Shown here one piece after another: positions 1 through 10,109 of a DNA stretch of 64,000 nucleotides (within the stretch, counting starts at the first letter, position 1; the number at the start of each line of letters is the position of its first letter). The translations under genes and the position numbers were made by a program. Source of the stretch: JBAOHV01 sp963714875 (GTDB lineage Bacteria; Actinomycetota; Acidimicrobiia; Acidimicrobiales; Microtrichaceae); contig CAVQQI010000003.1 in NCBI GenBank assembly GCA_963714875.1, forward strand, positions 1 through 64,000. The letters are read 5' to 3'. A model generated the notes under the pieces. The model had not been told where the DNA came from. It searched no databases and saw only the letters and a program-made list of their open reading frames with translations.

Positions 1-80
1 GCCGTCCGGGTTGTACCCCCGCTGGGACGGGGTCCGTGCGTGCGCCGAAGGACACGCTGCGGGTGGGGAGCCGGGGCGAC

Positions 81-791
81 TCAGGGACTGCCGACCGATG
101 CCAACGACGCCACCGAGACCGGCGACGGAGCCGACACCGGCGACGGAGCCGAGACCGGCGACGGAGCTGACACCGCCGACACCGGCGAGGGGGCCGACAT
201 CGCCGACACCGGCGAGGGGGCCGACATCGCCGGGGCGGGAGCGGGGGCAGGTGCCGGTGCTGGTGCTGGTGCGGGCGGGGTCGTGACCGGATCGGCTCCA
301 GGCGCAGGTGCAGGTGTCTGCGGCTCCTGCTCGACGATCCGGCCAGTGGCCGCGTCGACGTAGCTCTCGATGATGCGTCCGTCGGCCTGACGGACGTACA
401 CCTCCCAGACGGTTCGCGCACCGTCCTGGATCAGACCGGCCTCGACCAGGACACCGGGCGTCGCCGCCAGTGCGATGGCCACCGCCCGGTCACGACTGAT
501 CGCGGGCGCCGCCGTGGTCGGTGTCCCGCTGGTCGTCGGCAGGGTCACCGTCGTGCTGCGGGGCGAGAGGAGCGAGCCGACCTTCGGCTGCGAGGAGCTC
601 GAGGGCTGCTGGCTCGGCGAGACTGCCGCCACCCGCTCGGACTGCAGCTCCGTGGTGGGGCCGAGGGCTCCGGCGACCGAGGCCGTGCCGACGCCGAGCA
701 GGGCGCCACCGGCCACGGCGACCTTCCAGTTCGCGAATCGGTTCATCGAGCGGTTGCGCTCCGGATCGGGGGTGTGCGTGTTGGTTGCCAT
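81..791 (-). CDS. PepSY-domain exported/membrane-anchored protein with Pro/Ala/Ser-rich repeat tail
   Basis: About 236 aa. A hydrophobic segment near residues 18-37 (VAVAGGALLGVG) follows a polar N-terminus and would act as signal or anchor. A Ser/Thr/Pro linker leads to one PepSY repeat at about residues 100-155 (AVAIALAATPG, then VWEVYVRQADGR and VDAATGRIV). The C-terminal third is low-complexity PAPAPA followed by SAPSPVSA units, part of which is a perfect DNA tandem duplication. The start at 791 is chosen because AAGGAGG lies just upstream on the minus strand; an upstream in-frame ATG at 890 lacks such a site. PepSY proteins are commonly encoded beside OmpR-type two-component systems, and a broken one lies upstream on the same strand, so a sensing or inhibitor role at the envelope is inferred. 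Confidence 0.75.
   Translation of the reverse strand: MATNTHTPDPERNRSMNRFANWKVAVAGGALLGVGTASVAGALGPTTELQSERVAAVSPSQQPSSSSQPKVGSLLSPRSTTVTLPTTSGTPTTAAPAISRDRAVAIALAATPGVLVEAGLIQDGARTVWEVYVRQADGRIIESYVDAATGRIVEQEPQTPAPAPGADPVTTPPAPAPAPAPAPAPAPAMSAPSPVSAMSAPSPVSAVSAPSPVSAPSPVSAPSPVSVASLASVGSP
175..228. repeat. Perfect 27-bp tandem duplication
   Basis: Two identical 27-bp units lie head to tail at 175-201 and 202-228 inside the PepSY gene, each encoding a 9-residue Ser/Ala/Pro unit. Related imperfect units continue to about position 120. The length is a multiple of three, so copy-number change would alter tail length without breaking the frame. Confidence 0.85.
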
Positions 792-840
792 CGGGATTCC
801 TCCTTGTCTGATGTCGAGGGTCGACATCGGGTTGCTGGTA

Positions 841-2121
841 CTAGTTCTCGTCCACCGCGATGAGATGTCGATGACGCCGCTCTGAGACATCTCTCACGAG
901 TTGCTCCGCAGCGGAGATCCGCTCGAGCGTGGCCTGTTCCCAGCCCTGCTCACGCACCCGGAACGGCCCGGTGCCGAGCGACAACACCACCGCAGCTGCC
1001 CGCCTGGTGACCTCGAGGGGGTCGCAGCCCGAACGGTCGACGACACCGGCCACCGTCCGGAGCCACTGCCGCGAGGCGGGCGCCGGGGCGGCCAGCGCAA
1101 CGGTGGTTGCGTGACCCAAGAGGTTGCCCAGGTCATCTGCTCGGGCTCCTCGACCGGCGTCGTCGAGGTCCAGCAGGCCGGTCAGCCGTCCACGCTCGTC
1201 GACCATGAGCTGTGCGTCGTGCAGATCACCGTGCACGGTGATCCCGGCGCCGATGGCGTCCTCGTCGCCGGGACGTCCGACGTCCAACCGATCGACCAGT
1301 TCGCGAACACGTCGGGCCTGATCCGGAAGGACAGCTGCCAGCACCGTTGCGTGCGCGGTGACGTCGCCCAGGGGCCGGCGGCGGGCCGGCCGGCCATCGA
1401 GTCCAGCCGCGCCCAGCACCTCGAGCATCCGCCCCAGCTCGGATCCGGTGGAGCTGTCCGCCGGCGAGGCGGCCCGCTCGACGAGACGATCACGCAATGG
1501 GCGCCCTTCGAGGGCGTCCAGCACGAGGAAGCCGGCATCGAGGTCGGCCGCCAGGAGCTGCGGAACGGGAGCGCCGGCGTCGCGCAGGACCTGATGCCGA
1601 AGTGCGAGCGCGCCAGCCTTGGAAGGACGAACCACCTTGACGAACACCGTCCTGGTCGGCGACGTCGCTTCGACGACCGCCCGCCGCCCGGGGCGGTAGG
1701 ACACGATGCGGCACTGCCATGGGCCCGGTGCGACGTGGCAGAGCCGCACCCCCACGCGATCGGCGTGCACCGCATCGACGAGCCCGGGGAGCGCCGGATC
1801 GAACGGATGGCGCCAGATCCCCACTTCGAGGTCGGCGGTGGTGAGCACCGCTGCCCCCTCGGGGGGTCCCTTCCTGGTCGTCGCAGCCACGAAGGTCTCG
1901 GGGCGTCGGTGGCCGTCGGGCCAGTCCAGGGTGGTCGAATAGGTGACGGTGCAGCTGATGCCCGGCTCGTGGTCGACCTGGATGATGGTCACGGTGCTGA
2001 GTTGTGCACCGATCGCTGCCGCTGCAGCTGACAGCAACGAGGCCGCGCCCCCGCCCGTCAGGTGTGACACCTCGGGCAGGGCGCAGTCGCTCAGCTCGGT
2101 TCCACCCTCGACGGTCGCCAT
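841..2121 (-). CDS. Aminoglycoside phosphotransferase (APH)-fold kinase-like protein
   Basis: About 426 aa. The C-terminal half carries the APH/choline-kinase catalytic signature: ITVHGDLHDAQLMVD (Brenner-type HGDLH with catalytic Asp) followed by GLLDLDDAGRG (metal-binding D). Upstream, VFVKVVRPSKAG supplies the nucleotide-binding lysine region. The N-terminal ~150 residues resemble nothing I can name. Start 2121 (MATVEGG) is preferred; GTG at 2127 is equally possible. It lies between the response regulator and the PepSY gene on the same strand. Family members phosphorylate diverse small molecules (antibiotics, choline, sugars); the substrate cannot be read from sequence, and nothing here specifically indicates drug resistance. 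Confidence 0.75.
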   Translation of the reverse strand: MATVEGGTELSDCALPEVSHLTGGGAASLLSAAAAAIGAQLSTVTIIQVDHEPGISCTVTYSTTLDWPDGHRRPETFVAATTRKGPPEGAAVLTTADLEVGIWRHPFDPALPGLVDAVHADRVGVRLCHVAPGPWQCRIVSYRPGRRAVVEATSPTRTVFVKVVRPSKAGALALRHQVLRDAGAPVPQLLAADLDAGFLVLDALEGRPLRDRLVERAASPADSSTGSELGRMLEVLGAAGLDGRPARRRPLGDVTAHATVLAAVLPDQARRVRELVDRLDVGRPGDEDAIGAGITVHGDLHDAQLMVDERGRLTGLLDLDDAGRGARADDLGNLLGHATTVALAAPAPASRQWLRTVAGVVDRSGCDPLEVTRRAAAVVLSLGTGPFRVREQGWEQATLERISAAEQLVRDVSERRHRHLIAVDEN

Positions 2122-2163
2122 GACCACGAGTCTCGGGACGGCTGGTGTGAACCCGATGTGATC

Positions 2164-2185
2164 AGGATGAAGGTCCTCTCATCCT
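2164..2185. promoter_or_regulatory. Inverted repeat upstream of the APH-like gene
   Basis: AGGATGA and TCATCCT are perfect inverted arms separated by 8 nt, 43-64 nt upstream of the APH-like start and just after the response-regulator stop. TCATC elements also occur upstream of the poly-Asp gene. It could be an operator for the local OmpR-type regulator or a short 3' hairpin; which is unknown. Confidence 0.35.
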
Positions 2186-2195
2186 CGGGACGACG

Positions 2196-2857
2196 TCACG
2201 CGGTCAATCGGTATCCCATGCCCCGGACGGTCTCGATCACGTCGGCTCCGAGCTTCTGGCGGACGTAGCGGACGTAGACGTCCACGACGTTGGAGCCCGG
2301 GTCGAAGTCGTAGCCCCACACGTGGCTGAGCAGCTGCTCGCGGCTGAGCACCTGGTCGGGGTGGCGCATGAGCGTCTCGAGCAGGGTGAACTCGCGGGCG
2401 GTCAGCTCGACCGTGCGCCCATCACGTGCTGCTCGACGGGTGCGCAGGTCGAGCGTCAGCCCGCCGTGGGTCACGACCGTCGTCTCGGCGGTGGCCGAGC
2501 CGTCCTGCAGCCGGACCCGGACCCGGGCCAGCAGTTCCTCGAACCGGAACGGCTTGGTCACGTAGTCGTCCGCGCCGCCCTCCAGGCCGGTGACCGTGTC
2601 GTCACGCCGTCTCGGGCGGTGAGGATGATGACGGGCAGCCGGTCACCACGGGCGCGCACCTGGCGCAGCACCTCCTGGCCGTCCATGCCCGGCAGCCCCA
2701 GGTCCAGGATGAGCAGGTCGAAGTCGTCGTCGCGGGCGTACGCCAGCGCGTCGGGTCCGGTGAACACCGCGGTGGTCACGTAGCCGCTCGAGCGCAGGCC
2801 CTTCTCCAGGAACGACACGATGCGCTCCTCGTCCTCGGCGATCAGGATCCGGGTCAC
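2196..2857 (-). pseudogene. OmpR/PhoB-type response regulator, frameshifted
   Basis: The N-terminal receiver starts with GTG at 2857 (RILIAEDEERIV; phosphoacceptor Asp in LLILDLGLPGMDG; conserved Thr in IILTARD). Near position 2603 the frame shifts, and translation resumes as GLEGGADDYVTKPF (conserved Lys) and a full winged-helix effector domain ending RGMGYRLTA. Restoring one base (GTCGAC instead of GTGAC on the coding strand) rejoins a normal ~220-aa regulator. The GTG overlaps the kinase stop by 4 bp, so the two form an operon. It is either a decaying gene or a sequence error. Identity as an OmpR-family regulator is certain; its target genes are not, though PepSY and poly-Asp genes nearby are likely candidates. 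Confidence 0.8.
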
Positions 2858-4454
2858 GCTGGTCCTCCTCGTGGTCGTCGGCGTCCATGGTCGGGATGGT
2901 CACGGTCACGCTGGCTCCCCCGCCGGGCGGGTCGTCCGCCTGCGACCGGCCCACCGTGCGCCTCGGCGATCGCAGCGACGATCGCCAGGCCGAGTCCGGT
3001 GCCGTCGGGCCGGGTGGAACGACTGCCCGGCGGCTCGCGAGAAGCGCGAGAACATGTGCTCACGCACGTCGGGAGCGAAGCCCGGGCCCGTGGTCGCGCA
3101 CCGAGAGCTGCAGCCGCAGCCGGGGACCCATCGGACGGCCAGGTCGATGCGATCGCCGACGCTCGGTGTGCTGCACCGCGTTGTTGGCCAGGTTGACGAC
3201 GGCCTGGGTCAGACGGTCGGCGTCGGCCTCGACGAACAACGCATCCCGGGCGGGGCGCACTCGAGCAGTCGCCAGTCGCGGTCGCCCAGCGCGCGAGACC
3301 TTCGCGAAGCAGCGTCTCGGTCAGCTCGCCCACGTCGACCGGAGCCAGGGTTCAGGAAGTCGGGTCGACGGGCCGTGGCGACGAGCAGCAGCTCCTCGAC
3401 GTAGCGGCCCATCCGGTCGAGCTCGTCCAGGCACAGCTCGACGGTCGCCGCCCGCTCGACGGGGTCGTCATCCAGCAGCTCCAGGTGGCCGCCGCACGAT
3501 CGTGATCGGCGTCCGCAGCTCGTGCGCCACGTCGTCGAGCACGTCGCGTTGGGCCCGGAACCCGCTCTCGAGGCGGTCGAGCATGTCGTTGAACGCGGCG
3601 CCGAGCATCGCCAGCTCGTCGTCGCCGGACACGTCGAAGCGAGCGGTCAGGTCGTTGTCGGACACCCGCCGCGCCGTGGCGGTGAGCTCGCGACCGGTCG
3701 CAGCACCCGGCTCGCGAGCACCAGCGCGACCACGGCGGCCAGGACCAGCACCAGCAGCCCGACGCCCGCCGATGACCCGCACCGCCTGGTCGACCTCGCC
3801 GATCGCGTCGGCGGGGAAGAACACCACGACGAACACGCCGGCCGCGGCGCCCTCGTCGTCGAGCAACGGCACCGCGAGCGTCCGCGCCTCCTGCGCGCCG
3901 GTGCCGACGTCGAGTCGCAACGGCTCCTCGAGCGACGACCAGCGTTCGACCAGCTCGGCGTCCTGGGCCAGGTCGACCGGGGCACCGAGCGTCTCCTTGT
4001 ACGGCGTGCCGTCGACGACCGTGAGCAGCACCTCGCCGTCGGCGGTCACGTTGCTGGCGAGGAACACGTCGAAGATCGCGGCGACGTCCGCCCCGAACGG
4101 CTCCCCGGTCCCGGGGTCGATGCCGTCGGCCAGGATGCGCAGCTCCTCGACCTCCTGGACCAGGGCGTCCTCGATCTGCTGGTCGGTGCGCACCAACAGG
4201 ACCTGGCGCACGACGAGCAGGGACAGGACGCAGCGCGCCGGCGACGAGCACCACGTAGCCGAGTACGACCCGACCGCGGATGCCACGCAGGCTCGCGGCT
4301 CGCCCCGGTGCGCCACGACCGCAGCCGCGGGCCGGGACCGGGCACCGCGAACTGGATCGACACGGTCCGGCGCTCCGGCTCCGTCGCCGAGCCCGGGGTC
4401 GACGGACGTGCACCGGCTCCTGTCGGGCTGATCCCGGGGTGACTCAGTCGTCAT
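2854..4454 (-). pseudogene. Sensor histidine kinase (HAMP-HisKA-HATPase), multiply frameshifted
   Basis: All parts of a sensor kinase are present but spread over three frames: TM1 (GRVVLGYVVLVAG), an extracytoplasmic sensor region about 3780-4200, TM2 (VGLLVLVLAAVVALVLA), HAMP (RELTATARRVSDNDL), the H-box (DDVAHELRTPITIV), N-box (AVVNLANNAVQHT), a G1-like DHGPG and a G2 box (DGTGLGLAIVAAIAEAHGG). Frame changes occur near 2940, 3000-3060, 3200-3350, 3470, 3690-3770, 4220 and 4300. Start ATG 4454 is a guess, as the N-terminus is broken too. The stop overlaps the regulator start (GTGA). The density is far above the rest of the window, so true gene decay or a locally poor consensus are both possible. 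Confidence 0.75.
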
Positions 4455-4824
4455 CGTCGTCACCTACTTCGTCGTCATCGTCATCGTCATCGTCGTCGTC
4501 GGGAGCGACGGGGCGGAACGTCGGCTCCGGCACGAGCTGCGGGACCGGAGCGGGGGCCGGCGCGGCGGCCGGTGGAGGGGCGAGGAGGAGCGTGGAGGTG
4601 CAGGCACGGAGCGGGCCCGGGGCCGGGGCAGTCGTCGTGGTGGTCGTGGTGGTGGCTCGGCGCCGACGAGGTCGTCGTGGTCGTGGTGGTCCGCAGTTGG
4701 ATCGGTGCGACGTCACCGGTGTCGACGCTGGTCACCTGCTGCCCGACGAGCGCCGACGAACGACCGCCACCAGACGCGGCGATCACGGCGAGCAGGACCA
4801 ACAGCGGTCGGGCGGCGCGAGCAT
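4444..4824 (-). pseudogene. Small exported protein with Thr/Pro/Ala linker and poly-Asp tail, frameshifted
   Basis: A conceptual product is: ATG 4824, hydrophobic signal segment (PLLVLLAVIAAS), a short region (VGQQVTSVDTGDVAP), poly-Thr stretches, a PAPA-rich linker, and a C-terminal tail of ten Asp, EVG, then five Asp. Two frame changes (near 4815 and 4670) split it. The tail is encoded by GAT/GAC triplets around 4444-4500. It is the first gene of the kinase/regulator operon and its end overlaps the kinase start. Poly-acidic tails can bind divalent cations, which would fit an envelope-sensing locus, but no family is recognised and this is inference. Confidence 0.45.
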
Positions 4825-4858
4825 CCGGACGAGTCTCCGCCCGCCAGGATGGCGCGTG

Positions 4859-4875
4859 GATGAGTCGACGATGAG
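4859..4875 (-). promoter_or_regulatory. Candidate OmpR-type direct repeat upstream of the two-component operon
   Basis: On the minus strand CTCATC occurs twice with an 11-bp period (4875-4870 and 4864-4859), about 35-50 bp upstream of the poly-Asp gene. Tandem 5-6 bp half-sites spaced one helical turn apart are the usual binding architecture of OmpR-family regulators. Autoregulation is inferred. Confidence 0.4.
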
Positions 4876-4900
4876 AAGGTTCTCACGGACCGGACGGCGG

Positions 4901-6301
<1,401 letters not shown>

Positions 6302-6323
6302 AGCGGTGGGCAGGCTACGTGGC

Positions 6324-7469
6324 TCAGGGGGCGGGGTCCCAGCCGACGAGTCCGTAGCGCCCGAACTCGCCGATGAAGAAGAACTCGTGCAACCCGTGTC
6401 CGACCGCGCCGTTGGACTGCTCGAAACGGGCCACCTGGTCGACCAGACCGAACAGCCGGTCGGCGTCCCGTTCGTAGTCGACGTCGACACCCTGGACCAC
6501 CAGCGGCCCCTGGTACATGCCGAAGCGCCAGTCGGGCTCGATGCCGTAGCCGGTGCCGACCATCAACCAGCAGTCGAGCAGCGGCGTCATCGCGATCTCC
6601 AACGGCCCCTCGGGGGCGTCGGGGAACCGCAGCGTCGACGACTCGATCCGGCGGGTGCCCGGGGTGACCACGGCGTGGTGCTCGACCGCTCCCAGGTACT
6701 CGGTGGGGCGATCGGGGTCGTTCCAGATGCGGGTGGCCTCCTCGGTGACCCGGGTGCCGTCGTCGTGCTCGTTGAGCATGTACAGGATGGAGTGGTCCTC
6801 GAACTGCATCGGCGCGTAGTTCCACATGCCGGTCATCTGCCCCTCGGTGCGGATGCCCATGGGCTCCTCCTCACCGACGGGCCGCACGCCCCAGCTGCGG
6901 TCACGGGTCCCCCACCAGCTGTCGGGCGTCACCTCGAAGGTGGCGTCGCCGGTGGTGATGGTGCCGGACCACCGGCCGGTCTGCGCCAGGCGCATCGTGT
7001 CGAACAGCACCCGGCCGTGCTTGCGGATGTACTGGCGGGGCTCCTCGAACGCCGGCACCGATCCCACCCAGTGCAGGTCGGCGGACACGCCGTGCTCGTT
7101 GGGCTCGACGACGAAGCGCAGCTCCTCGAGCGGCTTGATGACCTCGACCCGGATCGGACCGACAGAGGTGTCCATGCGGTCGCCCAGCTCGCGCGACCCA
7201 CGGATCACCCGGTGCGACGTGCCGTTGACCACGCACATGAAGGCGTCCTGCACCCCCAGGTTGGGGTACTGGCCCAGCCCGAAGATGGCGAACGCATCGC
7301 CGTCGTTCTGGTGGCAGTTGAAGTAGTAGCGGTCGTAGAAGTTGCGGTCGCTCGTGGCGGAGTGGCGGATCGTCTCGGCCACCTGGTGCACCGGGTAGTC
7401 GTCCCAGGAGCTGAGCGAGCCGTGCGCCCTCGGCGTGTGGAACGAACTCGCTGCGTCCTTGCTCGGCAT
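6324..7469 (-). CDS. Conserved protein of unknown function (possible DUF7064/7065 or CrtC/AttH-like beta fold)
   Basis: 381 aa, soluble, no signal peptide or membrane segment. It is rich in aromatic residues and beta-strand patterns (NFYDRYYFNCH, WWGTRDRSWGVRP, GMWNYAPMQFEDH). WGTRDRSWGVR resembles the signature of a lipocalin-like family common in mycobacteria and acidimicrobia that I know only as uncharacterised. An AGGGGG-type ribosome site precedes ATG 7469. It lies just upstream of malic enzyme and may be co-transcribed with it. The domain assignment is from memory and tentative; function is unknown. Confidence 0.7.
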   Translation of the reverse strand: MPSKDAASSFHTPRAHGSLSSWDDYPVHQVAETIRHSATSDRNFYDRYYFNCHQNDGDAFAIFGLGQYPNLGVQDAFMCVVNGTSHRVIRGSRELGDRMDTSVGPIRVEVIKPLEELRFVVEPNEHGVSADLHWVGSVPAFEEPRQYIRKHGRVLFDTMRLAQTGRWSGTITTGDATFEVTPDSWWGTRDRSWGVRPVGEEEPMGIRTEGQMTGMWNYAPMQFEDHSILYMLNEHDDGTRVTEEATRIWNDPDRPTEYLGAVEHHAVVTPGTRRIESSTLRFPDAPEGPLEIAMTPLLDCWLMVGTGYGIEPDWRFGMYQGPLVVQGVDVDYERDADRLFGLVDQVARFEQSNGAVGHGLHEFFFIGEFGRYGLVGWDPAP

Positions 7470-7690
7470 CGGAACCCCCTGGTCGCTCCGGCCCCTGCCG
7501 GATCTGACGAGGCGTCAGGTTAACCGCTGCCGTCTGGGCCGTGGCCTGGCGCAGCCGGGTTCGGACCGGACTGCATGCCACGAGTGAGCGGCGAGGACTG
7601 TCGGCGTCGCGTCGGAGGACCGAGATGAACCCCCGCCGACCTGATCGACTCATCAGTTGACTGTCCCAGTGGGTTCGTAGGGTCGAGGTC

Positions 7691-9134
7691 ATGTTCGATG
7701 CGTTCGACACACTGGTCGACCAACGACCTGACCCGGCCGGATGCGACGCACCGGTGGAGCTCGCAGGGCTGCTGCGCGTGCTGGTGGGCAGCGCCGGGCA
7801 TGCCATGACCACCGCCGCGCTCGTCGACTGCGGCGGCCTCGACGACCACACGCTGCGCCAGGTCGTGCTCGGCGCCGAACAGCTCCGCCGCATGCTCGAC
7901 GCGACCGAGGCCCACGCCCTCGCCGAGCTCGCCGATCGAGACGTCACCGACCGCACCGAAGGCACCTCCACCACCCGCTGGCTCGCCAGGGACGCGCAGA
8001 TCCCCTCCGGGGTCGCCCGCCAGCGCGTCAGCGTCGCGTCGGCGCTGCGGCTTCGACTGCCCGAGCAGGTCGATCGGGCGCTCACTGACGGAGCGATCGG
8101 TTTCGACCACGCGCGGGTCTTCGCCGAGGCCGTCAACGAGCGCAACATCGACCGACTCTCCAGCGAGATCGACATGCACCTCGACTCGGCCGGAAGGGCC
8201 ACCGTGTTCCACCGCTGGCGACGCTCGTTCCAGGCCCGCGCCGCGGTGCTGGATGCCGACGGCACCTTCGACCCCAACCGCGAGCTCGCCCGCAACCGGC
8301 TCCGCCTCTCTCCCAGCACCGACGTCATGGAGCTGCGGGGCGAGCTCGTGGGCGACCACGCGTTCATCGTGCGCGATTCCCTCGAAGCCATCGCCGATGA
8401 GCTGTTCCATGCCTACACCCGGGACCACGCCGCCAACCCCGACATCGAGGTCCCCGGTCGGGCCACCCTGCTCGCCCTCGCACTCGAAGAGGCCTGCCGC
8501 AGGGCGTTCGGCAGCCAACACGAGCGGCACCGACGCCACCAGGCACATCGGGAGCAGCGCACGTACCCAGGTCCACCTCATCCTGCACGGGCGACCGAAC
8601 CCCGACGGCCGCCTCGACATCGACCCCATCGGATTCGACCGCGACGGCTGCCCGTGGCTGCTGCGCGACCTCGGCGTGCTCCTGTGTGACGCCAGCGTCG
8701 CCGCCACCATCCTCGACGGCCTCGGCCTACCGGTCGACTCCGGCAGGTCCGCACGAGTCCCCGGGGCCCGACTCCGTCGAGCCCTCGACGCCCGCGACGG
8801 CGGATGTGCCCACCCGGGCTGCGACCGACCGCCACGCCACTGCGACGCGCACCACATCATCGCCTGGGAACGCGGGGGCCGGACCGACCTGCAGAATCTC
8901 GTGCTGCTGTGCCGCCGCCACCACCGGGTGGCCCACCGCCGAGGGTGGCAGCTCGCCCTCGATGTACATGGCTGGACCCGTTGGACCACCCCGACCGGAC
9001 GAACCTTCCGGGGTCAACGCCACCAGGCTGCCGACGTGCCGGGCCCGCCGCGACGCGGACGCTCGAGCGGTCAGTCCGCGAAGCGCACGACGCCGGAACC
9101 AGCGACGACGTCACCGATCCGCCGCGCTCGGTGA
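7691..9134 (+). pseudogene. DUF222 / HNH nuclease (13E12-repeat family), frameshifted
   Basis: The N-terminal ~290 residues are DUF222-like (LRQVVLGAEQLRRMLDATEAHALAEL; DGAIGFDHARVFAEAV). The reading then jumps frame near 8510-8566 and continues as TQVHLILHGRPNPDGR and a complete HNH domain (CAHPGCDRPPRHCDAHHIIAW...NLVLLCRRHHRVAH) with the zinc Cys pairs and catalytic His. Removing one base in ACGTACC restores a ~480-aa protein of normal family length. The 3' end overlaps the convergent purM by about 64 bp. These genes are widespread, often multi-copy, in Actinomycetota and sometimes behave as mobile elements; their biological role is unclear. Confidence 0.8.
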
Positions 9135-10109
9135 CCCGACGCCTCGAGGCTGGCGATGGCCGCGTCCGCTGCCTCGGGCGGGACCACCACCACCATGCCG
9201 ATGCCCAGGTTGAACACCTTGCGCATCTCGTCCAGCTCGACGTCGCCGATCCGCTGCAGCTCGGTGAAGAGCCGCGGCCACTCCCAGCTGGCCGGATCCA
9301 CCATCGCGTCGCTGTGCCCACCCAGCACGCGGTTCAGGTTGCCGGGCAGCCCACCACCGGTGATGTGTGCGATCGAGTGCACCTCGACGGCGTCGACCAG
9401 CGCACGGATGGCCGGCGCGTAGATGACCGAGGGGACCAACAGCTCGTCGCCGATGGTCGGGGCATCGGGCGCATCCCAGGCCGGGTCGGTCACGGCACGG
9501 CCCGCCACGTCGAACGACCAGCCGGCGAGCGAGCGAGTACCCGTTCGAACGCAGTCCCGGCGACGGCAGACCGATCAGCACGTCGCCGGCGCTGACGTGC
9601 TCACCGGTGATCATGCGGGCCCGATCGACCACGCCCACCGCGAACCCGACCAGGTCGAACTCGCCGGGCTGCATCATCCCGGGGTGCTCGGCCATCTCGC
9701 CGCCGATCAGCGCGCAGCCGGCCTGGCGACAGCCCTCCGCGACGCCCGCCACCAGCTGCTGTGCGTGGTCCGGATCGAGTTGACCGACCGAGATGTAGTC
9801 CAGGAAGAACAACGGCTCGGCGCCGGTGCACACCAGGTCGTCGACACACATCGCGACGAGGTCCAGTCCGATCGAGTCGAAGCGACCGACCGCGGTGGCC
9901 ACGTTGGCCTTGGTGCCGACGCCGTCGGTCGAGGAGACGAGCACCGGGTCGTCGTAGCGGGTGGGGTCGAACCGGAACAGCCCGCCGAACCCGCCGATGT
10001 CACCGAGCACCTCGGGGCGGTAGGTCGACCGCACGACGGCCTTGATGGCATCGACCGCTGCGTCGCCCGCACCGATCGAGACGCCGGCGCCCTCGTAGGT
10101 CTCACCCAC
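9071..10109 (-). CDS. purM: Phosphoribosylformylglycinamidine cyclo-ligase (AIR synthetase), frameshifted
   Basis: It converts FGAM to AIR with ATP. N-terminal landmarks are TYEGAGVSIGAGD, DPVLVSSTDGVGTK and GGEMAEHPGMMQ; C-terminal landmarks are HITGGGLPGNLNRVL and FNLGIGMVVVV. The frame breaks at about 9510-9537, just after SNGYSLA. A (CGAG)3 tetranucleotide lies exactly there; with two copies the product reads YSLAGWSFDVAGRAV and continues normally. The start GTG 10109 overlaps the purF stop and begins the family-typical VGETYEGAG; ATG 10133 is an alternative. purM is normally single-copy and required for purine prototrophy, so an indel error is more likely than a null allele. Confidence 0.88.
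9526..9537. repeat. (CGAG)3 tetranucleotide at the purM frame break
   Basis: Three perfect CGAG units on the plus strand coincide with the position at which purM loses frame. Loss of one unit restores the frame, so this is the likely slippage site, whether in the cell or in sequencing. Confidence 0.6.

Noticed and set aside
841..2121. Calling the APH-fold protein an antibiotic-resistance enzyme
   Set aside because: Only the general kinase motifs are visible and the N-terminal half is unusual; there is no support for a drug substrate.
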